Below, one piece after another: positions 1-9,050 of a DNA stretch of 64,000 nucleotides (position 1 is the stretch's first letter; the number at the start of each line of letters is the position of its first letter). Source of the stretch: Denitrobaculum sp965225735 (lineage in GTDB: Bacteria; Pseudomonadota; Alphaproteobacteria; Kiloniellales; Kiloniellaceae); contig CBDDBN010000028.1 in assembly GCA_965225735.1 (NCBI GenBank), positions 467,126-531,125 of the forward strand, in the 5' to 3' direction. The position numbers were made by a program, and so were the translations under genes. Under the pieces are notes generated by a model. That model was not told the DNA's origin and searched no databases. It saw only the letters and a program-made list of their open reading frames with translations.

Positions 1-395
1 CTACACGCCAGCGGCGGGTACAGGCTAGGTGAAAGGCGTGGTCAGAGTGGACTATCCAATTTGTGGAAACGCCAGCAAAGAAATAGATTTCCGGGGGAAC
101 GCATTCCCCCGCGCCCCCATGTTTATGGAGCGCGGCTGCGGAATTAAGTATTATGTTGTCTAATCGCGAGTGTTTCGGTCAAGCTCCGGTTTGTACGTCA
201 CCGCCGGTATCATGGTTGTCTACGCGGTCTGATGGGCCTTTCATGAGGCTCGCCGCAGGATGGCTTCCAAGAGGTCCAGGCTTCCCAATGTCCCTGCCAC
301 GCGTTTGTCCCTTTCGGGGCGCAACAATACTTGCGGGATGAGCCCGAGCCTCGCGTCCCGGCGGGGACGGAACTGGTCTTAGTGTATTTGGTGCC
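1..395. other. Non-coding stretch at the window edge, right flank of the IS110-type element
   Basis: No convincing gene is seen here. The part nearest the transposase (about 280-395), read on the minus strand, can fold into several short stems: a CCCC-GAAA-GGG hairpin around 308-320 and a longer stem around 335-361. This would fit the non-coding end of an IS110/IS1111 element, which in that family encodes a guide (bridge) RNA. The first 150 bases have no recognisable content. Confidence 0.4.
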
Positions 396-1424
396 TTAGG
401 CGGTTTCCTCCTTCGTCCAACGGAATTCGCTGCCATCGACCCAGATACGGTGCAGGACCACAGCAAGCTTGCGGGCCAGGGCCACCCGAGCTTTCTTGGG
501 GCCGATGCGGGCCGCCTTGCGCAAGGCCCAGGCCTTGGGGGCCGACCACTTCTTGGTCCTGACCATTAAGGCATTGGCCGCTTCATAGAGCATGTGCCGC
601 GCGAGCGCATCGCCCCGCTTGGAGATCCGGCCGGACCAGTCGACTTCACCCGATTGATGACGTCGAGGGGTCAGGCCGAGATAGGCACCCACCGCGCTCG
701 AGCGTGTAAAGCGGTCCGGATCGTCGATGGCGCTCACAAAGGCCAGCGCCGTCATAGGACCCACACCGGGAACGCTCATCAGGCGCGTGCAGACCGCAGA
801 GGCCGCTGCCAGAGCCTTGATGTCACGTTCCAGCACCTCGATCTGAACCAGTAAGCCACGGCGGGCCTGCAGCAGAGGCGCCACGGCCTCTTCCAGTAAA
901 GTTTCCTTACCCAGCAACTCCCACACCCGCGCTTCGAAACCGCGCCGGCTGACCATCCCAACAGGAAGACCAAAACCCCGCAACAGCGCCCGGATGCAGT
1001 TCTCCAGATCGCGCCGCTGCTTCGCCAGTTGCTGACGGGCCAGCAAAGACGCCCGCGCCAGGCGCGCTTCCGGCCGCTTGGCGGCCACTTCCCGGTACCA
1101 GCCGGTGCGGGCCAACTGCGCCAAGCCTTCCGCGTCATTGGCATCGCTCTTGTTCATCCGGCAACTCAAGGCCGCTTTGGCGCGTCGGGCATCGACGATC
1201 ACCGCCGGCACACCCAAAGCGCTCAGTTCGCGCTGCAGCCAACTCGATTGTCCACCCGTCTCCAGAACAACCACCCGGACCTCGGGCGCAAGAGACCTGA
1301 TCGCCGAAGCCAGAAGATCCGGACGGCTCACTTCCCGGCGCCGGCCAAGAACCTTACCTGCCTGATCGACCAAACAAAGATGGGTTTCTTTCAGGGACAC
1401 ATCCAAACCGATATAATACTCCAT
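396..1424 (-). CDS. IS110-family DEDD transposase (recombinase)
   Basis: This 342-residue protein is a normal-length IS110-superfamily transposase. The N-terminal RuvC-like DEDD domain is complete: GLDVS near residue 7 (first Asp), LETGG near 55 (Glu), VDARRAK near 77, and NKSDANDAEGLAQLA near 91 (last Asp pair). The C-terminal Transposase_20 domain carries SVPGVGPMTA and a conserved Ser region (RSSAVGAYLGLTPRR) near 240-260. Members excise and insert the element through a circular intermediate and are guided by an RNA made from the element's own non-coding end. The frame is open with no damage, so the copy may be active. The ATG at 1424 fits the family's N terminus exactly. Confidence 0.93.
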   Translation of the reverse strand: MEYYIGLDVSLKETHLCLVDQAGKVLGRRREVSRPDLLASAIRSLAPEVRVVVLETGGQSSWLQRELSALGVPAVIVDARRAKAALSCRMNKSDANDAEGLAQLARTGWYREVAAKRPEARLARASLLARQQLAKQRRDLENCIRALLRGFGLPVGMVSRRGFEARVWELLGKETLLEEAVAPLLQARRGLLVQIEVLERDIKALAAASAVCTRLMSVPGVGPMTALAFVSAIDDPDRFTRSSAVGAYLGLTPRRHQSGEVDWSGRISKRGDALARHMLYEAANALMVRTKKWSAPKAWALRKAARIGPKKARVALARKLAVVLHRIWVDGSEFRWTKEETA

Positions 1425-1494
1425 GGTCGCGCTCCTTCATGGCCTACTGGGGCTGCTCAACACAGACCCCCTACTATAGGCTCGGAGCGTGACC
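1425..1494 (-). ncRNA. Foldable segment upstream of the IS110 transposase
   Basis: The outer arms 1425-1435 and 1484-1494 are an 11-base inverted repeat with one mismatch (GGTCGCGCTCC against GGTCACGCTCC after complementing). Nested inside is a second pairing between 1442-1452 and 1467-1481. The structure abuts the transposase start codon. It could be part of the element's end or guide RNA, or a translation-limiting hairpin. There is no direct evidence of transcription. Confidence 0.3.
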
Positions 1495-1524
1495 AGCCGC
1501 GATTACGGCCATGTCCCTGGAGCT

Positions 1525-1908
1525 CTAATAGGCTTCCAACTCTTCTTTCAAATCAGACAATAATTGATCGACAGACGGTGTGACGCCTTTTTCTTCAGGG
1601 GTATAAAACACACCTGGCAAAACATTGTCGTTCTTTAAGTTAGGTAACAGCTCATCCATCAACTCATCCAAAGAAAAGTGAGTTGCTTCATAGTTGATCC
1701 ATTCGTTTCTTGCACAAATATCGGCAAATTCTTTGGCTGGCCACATGGGAAAGACTTCGTCTCCATCACCGGTTACAGCAAGAGCCCACCCATCCAAGTA
1801 AAGTCCCCATACTTCCTCCCTATCCGCAATTGTTTTGATGAAATGCGAATAGCGCTTTTGGCCTGGGAGGGCGACGATCGCCTCAATCTTCTTTTTACTT
1901 GAACCCAT
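1525..1908 (-). CDS. DUF2750 protein, likely immunity partner of the RHS toxin
   Basis: A protein of about 127 residues whose whole length matches the DUF2750 pattern: YSHFIKTIADREEVWGLY near residue 20, a FPMWPAKEFA block near 55, and a closing acidic helix (LLSDLKEELEAY). Members are small acidic cytoplasmic proteins often found beside polymorphic toxins. The ATG at 1908 is preferred over 1932 because GGAG lies about 11 bases upstream of it. The gene follows the toxin gene on the same strand with under 30 bases between, the usual place for an immunity gene. That it neutralises this particular toxin tip is inferred from position only. Confidence 0.8.
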   Translation of the reverse strand: MGSSKKKIEAIVALPGQKRYSHFIKTIADREEVWGLYLDGWALAVTGDGDEVFPMWPAKEFADICARNEWINYEATHFSLDELMDELLPNLKNDNVLPGVFYTPEEKGVTPSVDQLLSDLKEELEAY

Positions 1909-1936
1909 GTAAATTTCTTCTCCAAAGACCACATTT

Positions 1937-4900
1937 TCAGTCTAGTGGACGTTCTTTGTTTTTACGGCCGAAGTTATCATATTTGTGTTGCGTTCGATGT
2001 AATTTTCTATCCTGAAGATTTGAATGTTTATAGCTGTACCCTTTCGCAGCTTCGCGCCCTCTTTCGTGTGCTAAATCTTTACCTGGAGGGTTTCGAATAT
2101 TTCTACGATTTCTTCTCAATATTGAATCTTGTTCTTGTTTTATCCATCCTCGATCAGCACTGCCAAGTTTTGGGTCATTGCCGAGTTCTTGGAGTCTTTG
2201 TTGTCTTCCTGCTCGCCCACAATTCGCATTATGCACCCAGGCGCCATCTTCACCTACGAAATAGGTGTGAAAGTCGGCAACCTCGAAGTTATAGGCGGAA
2301 AAGGCACCGGGCCGTTGCGTAATCGACTGAACGACAAGATCTTCACTCTTTAGGGCCTCGATCTCATCGTTGACTGCGAGGGCGCTTGTCTGAACCCAGC
2401 CTTTACCTTCTACCCAAAACGGATGTTCGCCCGTTGCCTCTATAACGTCCACTTCGCCATCCGGACCGAGCAGGGCCAGATCCAGAATTGGCTTGTCCTT
2501 GCTTTGGAAGAGGTGAACAACCGGCTTCCAGCCGATCTCACCGGTCTTTTCGTCTTTTGCTGCGACAAGATCACCGACTCGGATCGCCTCGATGGGTTTC
2601 AAGCCATCTTTGGTATGAACCAGCGTGCCAGCACGGAAACTGCAAACTCTACCCGCGAGCCTGCGCCCAATATTTGCGAGACCAGCCCCTTGACCGGCCC
2701 CAGGTGCGGCCGCAGCCAAGCTGGCCCCGGCACCAATATAGTCGCCACGCGCCAGTGATATGCCCGCATTCAAGAGGTCTGCGGCATTGCCGACAACCGG
2801 GATCAAGCCGACGACATCGAGTCCCAACTGGAACCCGTCGAGCCAACCGCCACCGCTGTCAGGTTCTCCGCCGCCACCGGTTAGTCCCGCCCCATCATTG
2901 TAGAGCCGAGAGAAAGCGCCGGTGATCGCGCCGTTGGCAAACTTGCCACCGCCAAGCTCCTCACCGACGCCGCCGGCGACGGCAGCCGCTGCGACACCGA
3001 CTCCTGGTGGTGCATATTGATCGACATAAGAAAGTCCCGGAGCCGCAAACTGCGCAAAGGCGCCCGCCAGGAAACCGCCTTTGAATTCGCCGCCACGCAG
3101 CTCGCTGATTGCACCGCCGACAGCTCCGTGAGCAACAGTCTTGGCAATGTGCTGAAACGACAGGAATACCGGGGTTTCATGGCCAAGCAACTCACCGACG
3201 CCGTGAAAGGCCAAGGCACTCGCGATGGTTATCCCCGCCGATATGAGGGCTTGTCCTATATCCCCACCGTTGGCGAGTGTTACCAATCCCGAGAAAGCAG
3301 CGGAAGCGATTACTCCACCAATGCCAGGGAACGCGATGTTGATCCCGATCTGAATCGCCGCTGTGACGATCTCATTTTGCAGAGCCTTCTTGACGAAAGA
3401 TGCGACCGCTTTAAAGGCTTTCTTGAAAGCGGATTTGATCTTTTTGAAGACCTTCTTAAAGAAGAAGCCTGATGGGTCGGTATAGCTGAGCGGGTTGTTC
3501 TTGACGTAGGTGTAGCGGTTGAACGACTGGGTGTCGCTCGGCGCTTGAACATGGGGATCGGCTGACAAGAAACGGCCCAGGGTTGGATCGTAGACCCGGC
3601 CATTCATGTGGATCAGCCCCACACCGTCCAGATGCTCATGCCCGGTGAAGCCTCTGGGGGTCTCGTTCGGAATGGCCGGGGTGCCCGCCGCCCAATCGCT
3701 CTGCCGGCGTTTGCCGTGGGCATCGTAGGAGAGATGCTCCGTGACCACACCCTGCTCGTCGGTGATGGATTCCACCGAACCCAGGTGATCTTTGTGCAGG
3801 TAGCGGGTCTTGTCGGTCAGGCTGTTACCGTCATCGACTTCGGTGTAGATCGCCACCGTGCCGCCGCCCGCACGGATGTAGTGCACCAGCTCGTCCGGCT
3901 CGTTGAGACGGCTGCGGCGCTCGTAGGAACTGCCCACATAGTCGGTGGTGGTGGTGATGCCGTTGGTCTGGGCATTCTGCTGAATGCGTCCACGGTCCGG
4001 ACCATAGACGAAACTCGTCCAGTTGCCAGTGGCACTATCGGCGATGTTCTGAGGCTTGTTGAAAGAGGTCCAGGCCGTGGTCCGTCCCGCCCCGGTGATC
4101 ATGCTGCCGTTGGCATCATATGTGTAGGTGTTGGCCCCTGCCGTGGTGACCGCATGCGGCCCGGCCCCGTTCTGGCCGTAGAGATAGTTGCCTACGTCGG
4201 ACTTGAAGGTGATGTTCCCCAGCGCGTCGTAGGTGTAGGTCGTGGTGTTCAGCGTCGAGGTAGTGCTGGTGTCTGTCAGCGTGGTGGTCAGCACCCGGTT
4301 GAGGCCGTCATAGGCGAAGACCTCCTTCCGGTTCCGGGTCAGGTCCTCCCGCTCCTTAAGATTTCCCAGGGTATCGAACACGAAAGCCAGGTTCTGGATG
4401 TTCGTGCCGCTCTTTGTCGTCTGGATGGAATCCAGCAGCGCCGTGGCGGGATCGTAGGCCCGGCTGGTGACCACGCCGTTGCCCAGGGTCTCCTGAGTGA
4501 CCATGCCCTCGGCATCGACCGTATTGGCCTGCCAGTAGACCGTGCCTCCGAGAACTTCCGAGACAGATCCCAAAAAGCCATTGGCGGTGTAGTTGTTCTT
4601 CACCGCAAAACCGGAGGGATAGGTCATGGTATCCGGGCGTCCCTGCGCATCGTAGGTCAGGGAGGTGTTGTAAACCGTGCCGGAGATGGTGGTGGCGGTG
4701 GTATCAGGACGGCCCAGGCTGTCGTAGGTCGCCACCTCCAGGTAGCCATTGGGGCCGGAGACCTGATGGATCTTGCCGATGCCTTTTGTGGCGGTGTCAT
4801 AGGTCCAGGTGGTGGTGCCCTCGGCCTCGACCCGAGAGGTCATGCGGCCCAGGATGTCGTAGACCATGGTGACGACCTGGTTCTTGGCATCCGTCTGGGA

Positions 4901-7900
4901 GATGAGCTCGCCCAGGACGTTATAGCTGTAGGACCAGGTGCCCATGTCCGCATCGGTCATACCGGTCTTACGACCCCGCTGGTCGTAGGACATGGTGGTC
5001 AGAACACCGTTGGCGTTGGTCTCCAGCAGATTGCCGTAGGCGTCGTACTTATACGTGACCGTACCGTTCAGGTGATCCTCGGAGAGGACCAGTTCGCCAA
5101 TGGCGTTCTGGGTCTTGGTCTGGGTCTGGAACAGGGCGTTGGTGGTCTGGGTGCTGAGCCCGCCGTAGTCGAATTCCTGGATGCCGCCATCGGGAGCGAT
5201 AACGCTCATGCGCCGGCTGAGAACATCGTAATGCGTCGTGGCCCACTTGATGTCGTTGGCCGCCGTACCATCGAAGTAAGGCCGCGAGACCATGTGGGAT
5301 TCGCCGCGCGGGTCGTAGCGGGTATCCACGTAGATCTTTGTCGTGCCGTCGAAGGCGATGGATTCCGTGCGGAAGACACGGTTCATCTTGTCGTAGTACT
5401 GGACCGAGGGCGTGTTGAGCGCCGTGCCGCCGGCGGTCAGGAAGTCCTGGGTCGTGATCTTGTAGACCGCCCCGTCCTGGCAGCCCACACCGCAGAGCTC
5501 GTAGGCGATCCGGCTTTCGGTGCCGTCGGCGCGCAGTTCCTTGGTCTTGCGACCGAAACCGTCGTATTGCCAGGTTGTCGTGATGCCGTTGGGGCCGGTC
5601 AGGCTGGTGACCACTCCAAAGCGGGCATCGGTGACCATGGATTCACTGTGGCCTAGGGCATTGGCGCTGGAGAGCGGGAACTGACCGTTGGCATCGTAAG
5701 TGGTGGTGGAGCTGCGGGAGGTAACACCCTGGCCGCTGACCGTGACCGCGGTCTCGTTGCCGAAGGTGTCGTATGTGTAACTTGTCGTGACCTTGAGGGC
5801 CGGCAGATCCGGTTCGATGATTTCCTTGGTCAGCAGGCCGTTTGTGGCGTTGTACTCCCAGGCGGACTTACGGGATTGGCTGGTGGTGCCGCCGGCCCCG
5901 TCAGGACGGGTCTTAGTCACCGTGGTGCTGGTCACCCGGCCCAGAATCCAGTCGACCTCGTCGTTGTCGTAGAGGCTGGCCGTCTCGGTGGTGAAGACCT
6001 GCCCACCGGTCGAACCCGTGGTCTCGTCGGTGACCGACTGGGTGACGTTTAGCGCATTGCCATAGGTGTCGTAAGTCGTGGTCGTGGTGGTGCTGGAGAC
6101 CAGGAAGGCCGCGTTGTTGCTATCGGCAATCTCATAGGCCTTGGAGGTGGAACTCGACGCATAGGGGAAGAGGACCGAAGGCTGGTTCGTCGCAGTGCCG
6201 TCGAAGATCGTCAGGCTGGCATAGGTGGAGTTCACCTCCTTGACCAGGTCGACCACCGCGCCGTTGTCCAGGCGCGTGACGGAGCTGTCCACCTGACCCG
6301 TGAAGGGATAGGTCTGATTGTAGGTCGTGGTCGTCAGGATCCCGGTCTGCTCATCGCGAGCCGTGACAGTACGGAAACCCAGAAAGCCGCGGCCCTCTCT
6401 GTTCACCTTGGCGCCGGCGTAGGTATAGTTGATAACTGCCTGGCCTTCCAGATTGCCCGGTGTCTCCGTCTTACCGTCGTCCTGGCTCACGGAGGCAACC
6501 ACATACATCGGCGCCTGGATGTCGATCTCGGGGAAACTTGCGCCGCTGCCTTTGGTGTAGACGCTGTCGTCTGTCAGGGGCTTGTAGGTGATCGTCGCCA
6601 TCCGGCCCAAACCGTCCTTGGCGGAGATCAGCAGATCGGGAATGCCGGAGCGACTCACCCAAGTCACCTGCGCGTTCGTGCCGCTTGCGTTTCGGTAAGC
6701 GCGCACCCAGCCAACGATGCCATCACCATTGATGTCCTGAAATTCGCCTCGGGTGATTCCGGTGCTCTTATCAAAAATCACATCAGGAAGCGCATAATTT
6801 GCTTCGTTGTGCCAGCCCGAACCAGTGTTCAGCCAAGTGACTTTACTGCTGTTGCCGCTGGCGTTCTCGTAAGCCCGCACCCAGTCAACGAGACCATCGC
6901 CATTCACGTCACGAAACTGGCCGCGAGTGATCCCGGTGCTTTTATCGAAAATGGAATCAGGGAGCGCGTAGCTTGCCGTGTTTTGCCAACCCGAGCCGGT
7001 ATTCAACCAGGTAATCCGAGAATCGTTACCACTTGCATTCCGGTAAGCTCGTACCCAGTCGACGAGACCATCGCCGTTCACGTCACGAAACTGGCCGCGA
7101 GTGATCCCGGTGCTTTTGTCAAAGATCACATCAGGAAGCGCGTAGCCTGCATTGCTTTGCCAACCCGAGCCGGTATTCAACCAGGTAATCCGAGAATCGG
7201 TACCACTTGCATTCCGGTAAGCCCGCACCCAGTCGACGAGGCCGTCCCCGTTTACGTCCTGGAATTGCCCCCGAGTAATCTCAGTGCTTTTGTCAAAGAT
7301 CACATCAGGAAGCGCGTAACCTGCATTGCTTTGCCAACCCGAGCCAGTATTCAGCCAGGTCACTTTGCTGCTGTTGCCGCTGGCGTTCTCGTAAGCCCGC
7401 ACCCAATCAACGAGACCGTCGCCGTTCACGTCCTGGAATTGCCCCCGAGTAATCTCGGTGCTTTTGTCAAAGATCACATCAGGAAGCGCGTAGCTTGCCG
7501 TGTTTTGCCAACCCGACCCGGTGTTCAGCCAGGTGGCTTGGCTCGCGGTGCCGCTGGCATTGCGATAAGCCCGCACCCAGTCCACGAGGCCATCGCCATT
7601 GACGTCCTGAAACTGCCCCCGGGTTATGCCGGTGCTCTTGTCAAAGATTACATCGGGAAGTACGTAGCCGGCGTTGTAAAGCCACCCGGAACCCGTATTT
7701 AGCACGGTAGACTGATAGTTGGTGCCGCTAGCGTTCCGGTAAGCCCGCACCCAGTCGACGAGGCCGTCCCCATTCACATCCTGGAACTGCCCCCGGGTAA
7801 TCTCGGTTTTCTTGTCAAAAATCACGTCAGGAAGCGCGTAACCCGCTTCGCTCTTGAAGGCACTTAGCGTGTCGCTGTGATCGCTGTAGGTAAAGCTGTG

Positions 7901-8896
7901 CGGCGCGAGGCAGTTGTTGTTGGCGTCGCACTCGGTCAACTTGGTCATGCGCAGGCGCTTGGTCGCGTTGCCGTACTCATAGTGCATCTCATAACGTTTG
8001 ACGAGCGTATCGATACCTCCGACCTGCGCATAGGTTTCGATGAACTTCAGACGTTCCACCGTCTCGCTTTTCGCGCCGGCCATGTAATGCAGGCGGATGT
8101 CGTTCCGGGGCGCGTAAAGAAAGCGCACCGAAGCGGTCGGTAGTGTCCCAGCCGCAGTGTTACCGGCATAGTCGATGCGGACAATCTTGTGGGTGTTTTC
8201 CGGCGTGCTGTCGTTGGGATCATCCTCGGCGTAGGTCAGATCCATGTAATTCCCGACCCGGTCCTCGATGCGGTTCACCGACCAGTAGCGCACAGCCGAT
8301 TGCCCCGGCACCTCGACGGCGGAATCCGCCGTATTGCCATAGGTCATGATCTGGCCCGACTTAGTCCAGACCTTGAAGTAAGCCGGACCCGTCCCCGCCG
8401 TGCCGTAGGACACGATCTTGGAGAAAGACGCTAACTCCGTGCTGTAGGTCGTACCGTCGGCACCGTAGACACCGCCATCGGTGGCCACCAGCCGCTGCCC
8501 GTCCAGGCAGAAGCGGTCGTCAGCGCTGTAATCCACGCCGTCGATCTCATCGTCCTGCGCGATCGTCTTGCCGCAGCGGTGGATGACTGAAAGACCGCCG
8601 AGGGACCAGCCCACACCCAGGATGCCGTTATCGCCCCGGCTGCCATAGATCAGCGAGAGGCTCGGCGCCATACCCGCCACGCCGGGGGGTACCGAGATGG
8701 GAATGGAGTAGTTCGCCGAACCGCTTTCGTCCACCGCAATGGCACCGGGTGTGACACCGGCCACCGTCGTGGTCTGCGCGGAAGCCGAAGCTCCGCTCAG
8801 AAATAGTCCCACCGCAGCCACGGCCGAGAGCAGCAAACCACTTCGCGCCTTAGCGGATTTGGACCCAAACGAAAGAAATTCAGATACCGAGACCAT
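1937..8896 (-). CDS. Secreted SpvB/FG-GAP/RHS-repeat polymorphic toxin with HINT domain and C-terminal toxin tip
   Basis: A 2,319-residue modular toxin. A signal peptide covers about residues 1-41. An SpvB-like N-terminal domain follows to about 350, then seven tandem 58-residue FG-GAP/VCBS-type repeats (about 353-758), each with the calcium-binding-like DVNGDGLVDW. Many RHS/YD repeats (about 830-1700) lead to the RHS core near 1750-1790 (GFTGHEHLDG, YDPTLGRFLSADP, YTDPSGF). A Lys- and Gly-rich hydrophobic stretch comes next, then a HINT autoprocessing domain starting at the Cys of CSFRAGT (about 2083) and ending in the VHNAN region (about 2225). The last 95 residues (GKDLAHERGREAAKGYS, LQDRKLHRTQHKYDN) resemble the polymorphic toxin type 8 family, a predicted nuclease; that family call is from memory. 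The RHS shell would encapsulate the tip, and HINT or core proteolysis would release it. Confidence 0.9.
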   Translation of the reverse strand: MVSVSEFLSFGSKSAKARSGLLLSAVAAVGLFLSGASASAQTTTVAGVTPGAIAVDESGSANYSIPISVPPGVAGMAPSLSLIYGSRGDNGILGVGWSLGGLSVIHRCGKTIAQDDEIDGVDYSADDRFCLDGQRLVATDGGVYGADGTTYSTELASFSKIVSYGTAGTGPAYFKVWTKSGQIMTYGNTADSAVEVPGQSAVRYWSVNRIEDRVGNYMDLTYAEDDPNDSTPENTHKIVRIDYAGNTAAGTLPTASVRFLYAPRNDIRLHYMAGAKSETVERLKFIETYAQVGGIDTLVKRYEMHYEYGNATKRLRMTKLTECDANNNCLAPHSFTYSDHSDTLSAFKSEAGYALPDVIFDKKTEITRGQFQDVNGDGLVDWVRAYRNASGTNYQSTVLNTGSGWLYNAGYVLPDVIFDKSTGITRGQFQDVNGDGLVDWVRAYRNASGTASQATWLNTGSGWQNTASYALPDVIFDKSTEITRGQFQDVNGDGLVDWVRAYENASGNSSKVTWLNTGSGWQSNAGYALPDVIFDKSTEITRGQFQDVNGDGLVDWVRAYRNASGTDSRITWLNTGSGWQSNAGYALPDVIFDKSTGITRGQFRDVNGDGLVDWVRAYRNASGNDSRITWLNTGSGWQNTASYALPDSIFDKSTGITRGQFRDVNGDGLVDWVRAYENASGNSSKVTWLNTGSGWHNEANYALPDVIFDKSTGITRGEFQDINGDGIVGWVRAYRNASGTNAQVTWVSRSGIPDLLISAKDGLGRMATITYKPLTDDSVYTKGSGASFPEIDIQAPMYVVASVSQDDGKTETPGNLEGQAVINYTYAGAKVNREGRGFLGFRTVTARDEQTGILTTTTYNQTYPFTGQVDSSVTRLDNGAVVDLVKEVNSTYASLTIFDGTATNQPSVLFPYASSSTSKAYEIADSNNAAFLVSSTTTTTTYDTYGNALNVTQSVTDETTGSTGGQVFTTETASLYDNDEVDWILGRVTSTTVTKTRPDGAGGTTSQSRKSAWEYNATNGLLTKEIIEPDLPALKVTTSYTYDTFGNETAVTVSGQGVTSRSSTTTYDANGQFPLSSANALGHSESMVTDARFGVVTSLTGPNGITTTWQYDGFGRKTKELRADGTESRIAYELCGVGCQDGAVYKITTQDFLTAGGTALNTPSVQYYDKMNRVFRTESIAFDGTTKIYVDTRYDPRGESHMVSRPYFDGTAANDIKWATTHYDVLSRRMSVIAPDGGIQEFDYGGLSTQTTNALFQTQTKTQNAIGELVLSEDHLNGTVTYKYDAYGNLLETNANGVLTTMSYDQRGRKTGMTDADMGTWSYSYNVLGELISQTDAKNQVVTMVYDILGRMTSRVEAEGTTTWTYDTATKGIGKIHQVSGPNGYLEVATYDSLGRPDTTATTISGTVYNTSLTYDAQGRPDTMTYPSGFAVKNNYTANGFLGSVSEVLGGTVYWQANTVDAEGMVTQETLGNGVVTSRAYDPATALLDSIQTTKSGTNIQNLAFVFDTLGNLKEREDLTRNRKEVFAYDGLNRVLTTTLTDTSTTSTLNTTTYTYDALGNITFKSDVGNYLYGQNGAGPHAVTTAGANTYTYDANGSMITGAGRTTAWTSFNKPQNIADSATGNWTSFVYGPDRGRIQQNAQTNGITTTTDYVGSSYERRSRLNEPDELVHYIRAGGGTVAIYTEVDDGNSLTDKTRYLHKDHLGSVESITDEQGVVTEHLSYDAHGKRRQSDWAAGTPAIPNETPRGFTGHEHLDGVGLIHMNGRVYDPTLGRFLSADPHVQAPSDTQSFNRYTYVKNNPLSYTDPSGFFFKKVFKKIKSAFKKAFKAVASFVKKALQNEIVTAAIQIGINIAFPGIGGVIASAAFSGLVTLANGGDIGQALISAGITIASALAFHGVGELLGHETPVFLSFQHIAKTVAHGAVGGAISELRGGEFKGGFLAGAFAQFAAPGLSYVDQYAPPGVGVAAAAVAGGVGEELGGGKFANGAITGAFSRLYNDGAGLTGGGGEPDSGGGWLDGFQLGLDVVGLIPVVGNAADLLNAGISLARGDYIGAGASLAAAAPGAGQGAGLANIGRRLAGRVCSFRAGTLVHTKDGLKPIEAIRVGDLVAAKDEKTGEIGWKPVVHLFQSKDKPILDLALLGPDGEVDVIEATGEHPFWVEGKGWVQTSALAVNDEIEALKSEDLVVQSITQRPGAFSAYNFEVADFHTYFVGEDGAWVHNANCGRAGRQQRLQELGNDPKLGSADRGWIKQEQDSILRRNRRNIRNPPGKDLAHERGREAAKGYSYKHSNLQDRKLHRTQHKYDNFGRKNKERPLD
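6623..7840 (-). repeat. Seven tandem 174-bp repeats inside the RHS toxin gene
   Basis: The tyrosine codon that opens each 58-residue unit recurs with an exact 174-base period: 7840 for the first unit and 6796 for the seventh, which is six periods. Each unit starts YALPD or YVLPD and contains DVNGDGLVDW (DINGDGIVGW in the last). The last unit decays after about 50 residues. Several units are almost identical at DNA level, which points to recent gene conversion or unequal crossover. Confidence 0.95.
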
Positions 8897-8933
8897 CGGT
8901 CATTCCCCCAAAGGAAACCCCACAAACACAAAA

Positions 8934-9050
8934 CCTGAGGCGGTAAAAGGCCTCAGGGCACAAAAAAGCCGGCCTCACGCGAAGCCGGCTTCAGCGTCCC
9001 AGTCTGGCTACCTGCCTGACCGATGGGGCAGATCGAAAACCCATCGGCAA
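8934..9050 (-). promoter_or_regulatory. Structured 5' leader of the RHS transcript, possible attenuator
   Basis: Read on the minus strand, the leader has a strong hairpin with arms CCGATGGG/CCCATCGG (about 9021-9047), then a G-rich linker, then an intrinsic-terminator-like hairpin with T-run (8962-8991), then a further hairpin CCTGAGG/CCTCAGG (8934-8957), all before the ATG at 8896. A terminator placed 66 bases before a start codon, behind an upstream structured element, is the layout of a transcription attenuator or riboswitch. I do not recognise a known aptamer class. Confidence 0.4.
8962..8991 (-). terminator. Intrinsic terminator-like hairpin in the RHS leader
   Basis: Arms AAGCCGGC (8966-8973) and GCCGGCTT (8984-8991) are perfect complements. 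On the minus strand they are followed by a run of Ts (complement of the As at 8962-8967). No gene lies just upstream on that strand, so it would act on the transcript leading into the RHS gene. Confidence 0.65.

Larger units (their letters stand above)
280..1520 (-). mobile_element. IS110-superfamily insertion sequence, ends not fixed
   Basis: A full-length DEDD transposase gene (396-1424) is flanked by non-coding, foldable DNA on both sides, as expected for an intact IS110/IS1111 element. There are no classical terminal inverted repeats, which is normal for the family. A 9-base direct repeat, ATGTCCCTG, occurs at 288-296 and 1511-1519 and would give an element of about 1.2 kb, but a match this short may be chance. 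The element sits next to the RHS toxin locus. Boundaries are approximate. Confidence 0.4.

Noticed and set aside
288..1519. The 9-base direct repeat ATGTCCCTG as definite ends of the IS110 element
   Set aside because: Too short to be convincing, and it would leave flanks shorter than expected for a guide-RNA end; used only as a rough boundary.
3608..5656. A 682-codon ORF on the plus strand, antisense to the RHS gene
   Set aside because: It lies wholly opposite the RHS coding repeats, has low-complexity Gly/Val/Asp-rich composition and no family similarity; it is a by-product of RHS codon use.
6809..7702. A 297-codon plus-strand ORF with repeated units opposite the FG-GAP repeats
   Set aside because: Its repeats are the reverse strand of the 174-bp repeats and it has no independent support.
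8934..9050. A c-di-GMP-I riboswitch upstream of the RHS gene
   Set aside because: Only the GGGACGC/AAGCC part is similar; the conserved GCAAACC and GAAA parts are not seen, so the class is not claimed.
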